Positions 5,270 through 7,442 of a stretch of 7,442 nucleotides of DNA are shown in pieces; positions within the stretch are counted from its first letter, which is position 1, and each line of letters starts with the position of its first letter. The stretch covers positions 1 to 7,442 of the forward strand of contig NZ_DYXM01000042.1 in NCBI RefSeq assembly GCF_020742175.1, written 5' to 3'. The DNA is from Dietzia timorensis. Lineage in GTDB: Bacteria; Actinomycetota; Actinomycetes; Mycobacteriales; Mycobacteriaceae. Made by a program: the position numbers and the translations under genes. The notes beneath the pieces were generated by a model. The model did no database searches and was not told the origin of the DNA. It saw only the letters and a program-made list of their open reading frames with translations.

Positions 5270-6052
5270 TCACGGCAGAAGCGTGCCGAGGCGGGCGGCC
5301 GCGTCCTGCAGCGCCGGCACGTGCTCGCGCAGCGCGCCGAGGTCCGCGCGGAACAGCGGCGCGGCGAGCGCCAGCGAGGCGATCACGGTGCCATCGCGCC
5401 GAAGCACGGGCACGCCGACGGCGTTCATCCCGATATCGTGCTGCTCGCCCTGTTCGACCCATCCGGCCGCCCGCGAAGCGTCAAGCTCGGCACGCAGGGC
5501 CGAGACGTCGGTAACGGTATGTTCCGTTCGCGCCGGAAGCGGCAACCGCTCGAGCAGCTCGTCGCGCTCGTCGGTGGGCATCCATGCGAGCAAAACCTTC
5601 CCGATCGCCGAGGAATGCAACGGCCCGCGATCTCCGGGGTCTGTGGTCTGACGGTACTGCGGTCCGTCGATCGTGTGGACCGTCAATGTTTCAACGCCGT
5701 CGAGCACGGCGAGCACGCTGCTTTCGCCCGTGCGCGCCGTGAGCTCCTCGAGCACTGGCGCGGCGGTGCCGGTGAATCCGCGTGCATTGCCCACTCGCTG
5801 GCCCAGCTCGAACACGGCAAGGCCGAGCGCGTAGGTCTTCGTTCGCGCGTCGTATTCCACGAAGCCGGCATCCACCAACGAACCGAGCAACCGGTACGCG
5901 GTCGAAAAGGGATGGCCCGAGCGTGCAGCCACCTCGGCGGCGGTCGCCCCATGCGGGAACTCACCCACCGTGGTGAGCATGGCGAGCCCCTTGGCGATGG
6001 TCCCGCTTCCACGCGAAGGAGCGGCGGACTTCGCCGCGTTCTCTTCTGCCAT
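5270..6052 (-). CDS. IclR-family transcriptional regulator
   Basis: A 260-residue DNA-binding regulator. The winged helix-turn-helix is at about residues 17-75 (TAAEVAARSGHPFSTAYRLL as the HTH, then a wing around YDARTKTYALG). The IclR effector domain follows at about 85-255, with PLHSSAIGKVLLA and, near the end, NAVGVPVLRRDGTVIASLAL. Length is standard. Family members bind small carboxylic or aromatic acids and often control quinate, protocatechuate or other aromatic pathways as repressor or activator. ATG 6052 is chosen because AAAGGAC (plus 6064-6058) precedes it at correct spacing; in-frame GTG 6079 lacks such a site. It is followed by aroQ on the same strand (59-bp gap) and is divergent from an MHS-type transporter. 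The shared intergenic region has a perfect inverted repeat, so autoregulation and control of the transporter are likely. A possible minus-strand -10 (TAGGTT, plus 6085-6080) has no matching -35. Confidence 0.93.
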   Translation of the reverse strand: MAEENAAKSAAPSRGSGTIAKGLAMLTTVGEFPHGATAAEVAARSGHPFSTAYRLLGSLVDAGFVEYDARTKTYALGLAVFELGQRVGNARGFTGTAAPVLEELTARTGESSVLAVLDGVETLTVHTIDGPQYRQTTDPGDRGPLHSSAIGKVLLAWMPTDERDELLERLPLPARTEHTVTDVSALRAELDASRAAGWVEQGEQHDIGMNAVGVPVLRRDGTVIASLALAAPLFRADLGALREHVPALQDAAARLGTLLP

Positions 6053-6141
6053 TTTGCGTCCTTTCGAGATCGCGGTCACAACCTATGTGTACGGCGTTCT
6101 ACCTGCGGACACGAAAAAGACCCAAGAAATGACTTGACTTG

Positions 6142-6155
6142 GTGATCCGCATCAC
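6142..6155. promoter_or_regulatory. CRP/GlxR-like site
   Basis: GTGA-N6-TCAC is a perfect dyad core of the TGTGA-N6-TCACA consensus bound by actinobacterial CRP/GlxR proteins; the outermost base on each side differs. It lies about 30 bp upstream of an AT-rich -10-like stretch (TACATT, 6170-6175; CATTAT, 6172-6177), a position where a CRP-type protein could influence transporter transcription. The extended dyad GTGAT-CCGC-ATCAC is perfect. Confidence 0.45.
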
Positions 6156-6186
6156 GTCACACTCAAGCTTACATTATTTGAGAGCT

Positions 6187-6205
6187 ATTGCCAACTATTG
6201 GCAAT
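6187..6205. promoter_or_regulatory. Perfect 8-3-8 inverted repeat, probable IclR operator
   Basis: ATTGCCAA-CTA-TTGGCAAT is a perfect 19-bp dyad. CTATTG is also repeated directly 10 bp apart (6185-6190, 6195-6200). It lies between the divergent IclR and transporter genes, just downstream of the AT-rich -10-like sequence for the transporter, where a bound dimer would block transcription. Local-regulator operators in this kind of divergent pair are usually found here. Assignment to this IclR protein is inference. Confidence 0.6.
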
Positions 6206-6378
6206 GAGCGGTTTTCGGAGGCGGCAGATCCCGGCGCCGAGGACCTTGGACCCCGCACAGCGACGCCACCCGCCGCCCATGTGCACCCGGCATCTCCGCC
6301 GTCATCGGCGAAGCGCACGTCCTTTCGCGACCCGACTCGCTCGGCGCCGCTTTCGAAAAATCCTCCCGAAGGAGACCC
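6206..6378 (+). other. Long untranslated leader of the transporter gene
   Basis: If transcription starts near 6182, the message has a leader of nearly 200 nt before ATG 6379. It holds no convincing small gene. CGGCGCCGAG (6232-6241) pairs perfectly with CTCGGCGCCG (6340-6349) and could close a long stem-loop upstream of the ribosome binding site AAGGAG (6369-6374). No known riboswitch is recognised. Confidence 0.3.
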
Positions 6379-7442
6379 ATGACCCCCGACACCGTGGCGA
6401 GGCCCGACGCCGGCGCCGAACACGAACCACAACGCACACCCAAGCGCGCGGCGCTGGCCGCGTGGATCGGCTCGTCGCTCGAGTACTACGACTTCGCGAT
6501 CTACGGCACAGCGGCAGCACTCGTGCTCAACACGCTGTTCTTTCCCCCGGACGCGCCGACATCGGTATCCGTCCTTCTCGCGATGGGCACCGTGGGCGTC
6601 GCCTACATCGTGCGTCCGCTAGGGGCGCTCATCGTCGGCCCGCTCGGCGACCGGATGGGCAGGCGCTTCGTTCTGCTTCTCACGCTGTTCATGATGGGCG
6701 GGTCGACTTTCGCGATCGGCTGCCTGCCCACGTACGAATCCGTGGGGATGCTCGCGCCGACACTGCTCATCCTGTGCCGCGTCGCGCAGGGCCTGTCGGC
6801 CGCAGGCGAACAGGCCAGCGCGATCTCGATGTCGATCGAACACTCCCCCGACGACCGCCGCGCATACACCGCGAGCTGGACGCTGCAGGGCACCCAGTTC
6901 GGCACGCTGCTCGCGACGCTGGTCTTCATTCCCTTCGTCAGCCTCCTCGACGACGGCGCGCTCCATTCCTGGGGTTGGCGCATCCCGTTCTGGCTCTCCG
7001 CTGTCGTGGTCGTAGTCGCTTACCTCATCCGCCGCCGCCTCGAGGAGCCGCCAAGCTTCCAGGAGTCCCGCGCAGTGAAGAAGGAACTGGGCGCGGCATC
7101 CGGTTCCGGCATGTCCCCGCTCGCCGAGACGCTGCGCTTCCACTGGCGCACCGTGCTGCGCATCATGGCCGCCGCGATGATCAATACGGTGAACATGGTC
7201 TTCACCGTGTTCTCGGTGTCCTTCGCGACCAACGGCAACGGCCTCGAGCGTTCGACGATGCTGTGGGTGCCCGTCGTCGTCAACGTCGTCGCGCTCGCGG
7301 CGATCCCGCTCGCCGGCAACCTCGCCGACAAGATCGGCCGCAAGCCCGTGTTCATCGCCGGCGCGCTCGGCCCGGCCGTGGTGATGTTCCCCTACCTTTG
7401 GGCGATCACCACCGGCAACTGGCCGCTGATCTTCCTGTTCGG
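6379..7442 (+). CDS. Major facilitator transporter, metabolite:H+ symporter type (shikimate/aromatic acid carrier-like), 3' end outside the window
   Basis: The first 354 codons of an inner-membrane symporter that continues past the right edge (the family usually has about 430-450 residues). After a hydrophilic N-terminus (1-23) comes the MHS signature AAWIGSSLEYYDFAIYGTAA (27-46). Then follow the MFS loop motif GPLGDRMGRR (87-96), RVAQGLSAAGEQ (134-145), GWRIPFWLSA (199-208) with RRRLEEPPSF after helix 6, a central loop (about 225-258) and the second-half motif GNLADKIGRK (313-322). This subfamily includes ShiA, KgtP, ProP and aromatic acid carriers. Substrate cannot be read from sequence alone, but the adjoining IclR regulator and dehydroquinase favour shikimate, quinate, dehydroshikimate or a related acid. 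ATG 6379 has AAGGAG (6369-6374) 4 nt upstream. The promoter region has the inverted repeat and CRP-like site, so uptake is probably induced by substrate and tied to carbon status (inference). Confidence 0.88.
   Translation, partial: MTPDTVARPDAGAEHEPQRTPKRAALAAWIGSSLEYYDFAIYGTAAALVLNTLFFPPDAPTSVSVLLAMGTVGVAYIVRPLGALIVGPLGDRMGRRFVLLLTLFMMGGSTFAIGCLPTYESVGMLAPTLLILCRVAQGLSAAGEQASAISMSIEHSPDDRRAYTASWTLQGTQFGTLLATLVFIPFVSLLDDGALHSWGWRIPFWLSAVVVVVAYLIRRRLEEPPSFQESRAVKKELGAASGSGMSPLAETLRFHWRTVLRIMAAAMINTVNMVFTVFSVSFATNGNGLERSTMLWVPVVVNVVALAAIPLAGNLADKIGRKPVFIAGALGPAVVMFPYLWAITTGNWPLIFLF

Noticed and set aside
5211..5462. N-terminal extension of aroQ
   Set aside because: It is Arg-rich, overlaps the end of the IclR gene in another frame and is absent from the family; ATG 5210 has its own ribosome binding site.
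5231..6145. 304-codon plus-strand open frame
   Set aside because: Long, but fully antisense to the IclR gene and running into the promoter region; composition is shadow-like.
6188..6382. 64-codon leader peptide from a TTG, ending in ATGA overlap with the transporter
   Set aside because: The overlap is tempting for translational coupling, but the start sits inside the dyad, there is no ribosome binding site, and the composition is random-looking.
6619..7143. 174-codon minus-strand open frame
   Set aside because: Antisense to the transporter, whose MFS motifs and helices are intact; charged low-quality translation.
1..7442. CRISPR arrays, tRNA/rRNA genes, insertion sequences, att sites, toxin-antitoxin or phage defence genes
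   Set aside because: No repeat-spacer pattern, tRNA-like cloverleaf, transposase, integrase or terminal repeat was seen on either strand.

Overview
The window reads as chromosomal DNA from a high-GC actinobacterium, most likely in the Mycobacteriales (Rhodococcus/Gordonia/Mycobacterium relatives). This rests on the codon bias, an LpqI-type lipoprotein glycosidase, a GAP-family membrane protein, and several genes whose start codon lies 6-7 nt after a TANNNT-like -10 element, the layout of leaderless mycobacterial and corynebacterial transcripts. There are nine protein genes, two cut by the window edges, and no rRNA, tRNA, CRISPR array, insertion sequence or phage genes.

Left part (1-1084): a truncated ArgJ-family gene on the minus strand is divergent from a small SRPBCC lipid-binding-fold protein. 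The start codons are 48 bp apart, with a perfect 12-bp palindrome almost exactly midway. The ArgJ homologue carries residues I associate with the clavulanate-cluster ornithine acetyltransferase OAT2 rather than with housekeeping ArgJ.

Middle left (1179-3247): an LpqI/NagZ-type glycoside hydrolase 3 lipoprotein is followed after 34 bp by a PIG-L/LmbE-type zinc deacetylase. Each appears to have its own leaderless promoter. One acts on N-acetylglucosaminides and the other belongs to a family that de-N-acetylates N-acetylglucosaminyl compounds, so a functional link is possible but unproven.

Middle (3272-4755): a six-helix GAP/LysE-like membrane protein (minus) is divergent from a small acidic secreted protein with two cysteines that I cannot assign (plus). 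The AT-richer region between them carries three GCCCAT repeats.

Right part (4752-7442): a type II 3-dehydroquinase (aroQ) lies behind an IclR-family regulator on the minus strand. The regulator is divergent from a major facilitator transporter of the metabolite:H+ symporter type, the group that includes shikimate and aromatic acid carriers. The 326-bp regulator/transporter intergenic region holds a perfect 8-3-8 inverted repeat (likely IclR operator) and a GTGA-N6-TCAC site resembling CRP/GlxR sites. Together this looks like a locally regulated uptake and metabolism unit for a hydroaromatic compound such as quinate, shikimate or dehydroquinate (inference). aroQ and the secreted-protein gene converge, with stop codons overlapping in a CTAG palindrome.

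I saw no clear evidence of an entirely new multi-gene system. The best leads are the OAT2-like enzyme with its symmetric divergent promoter and the IclR-AroQ-transporter unit.
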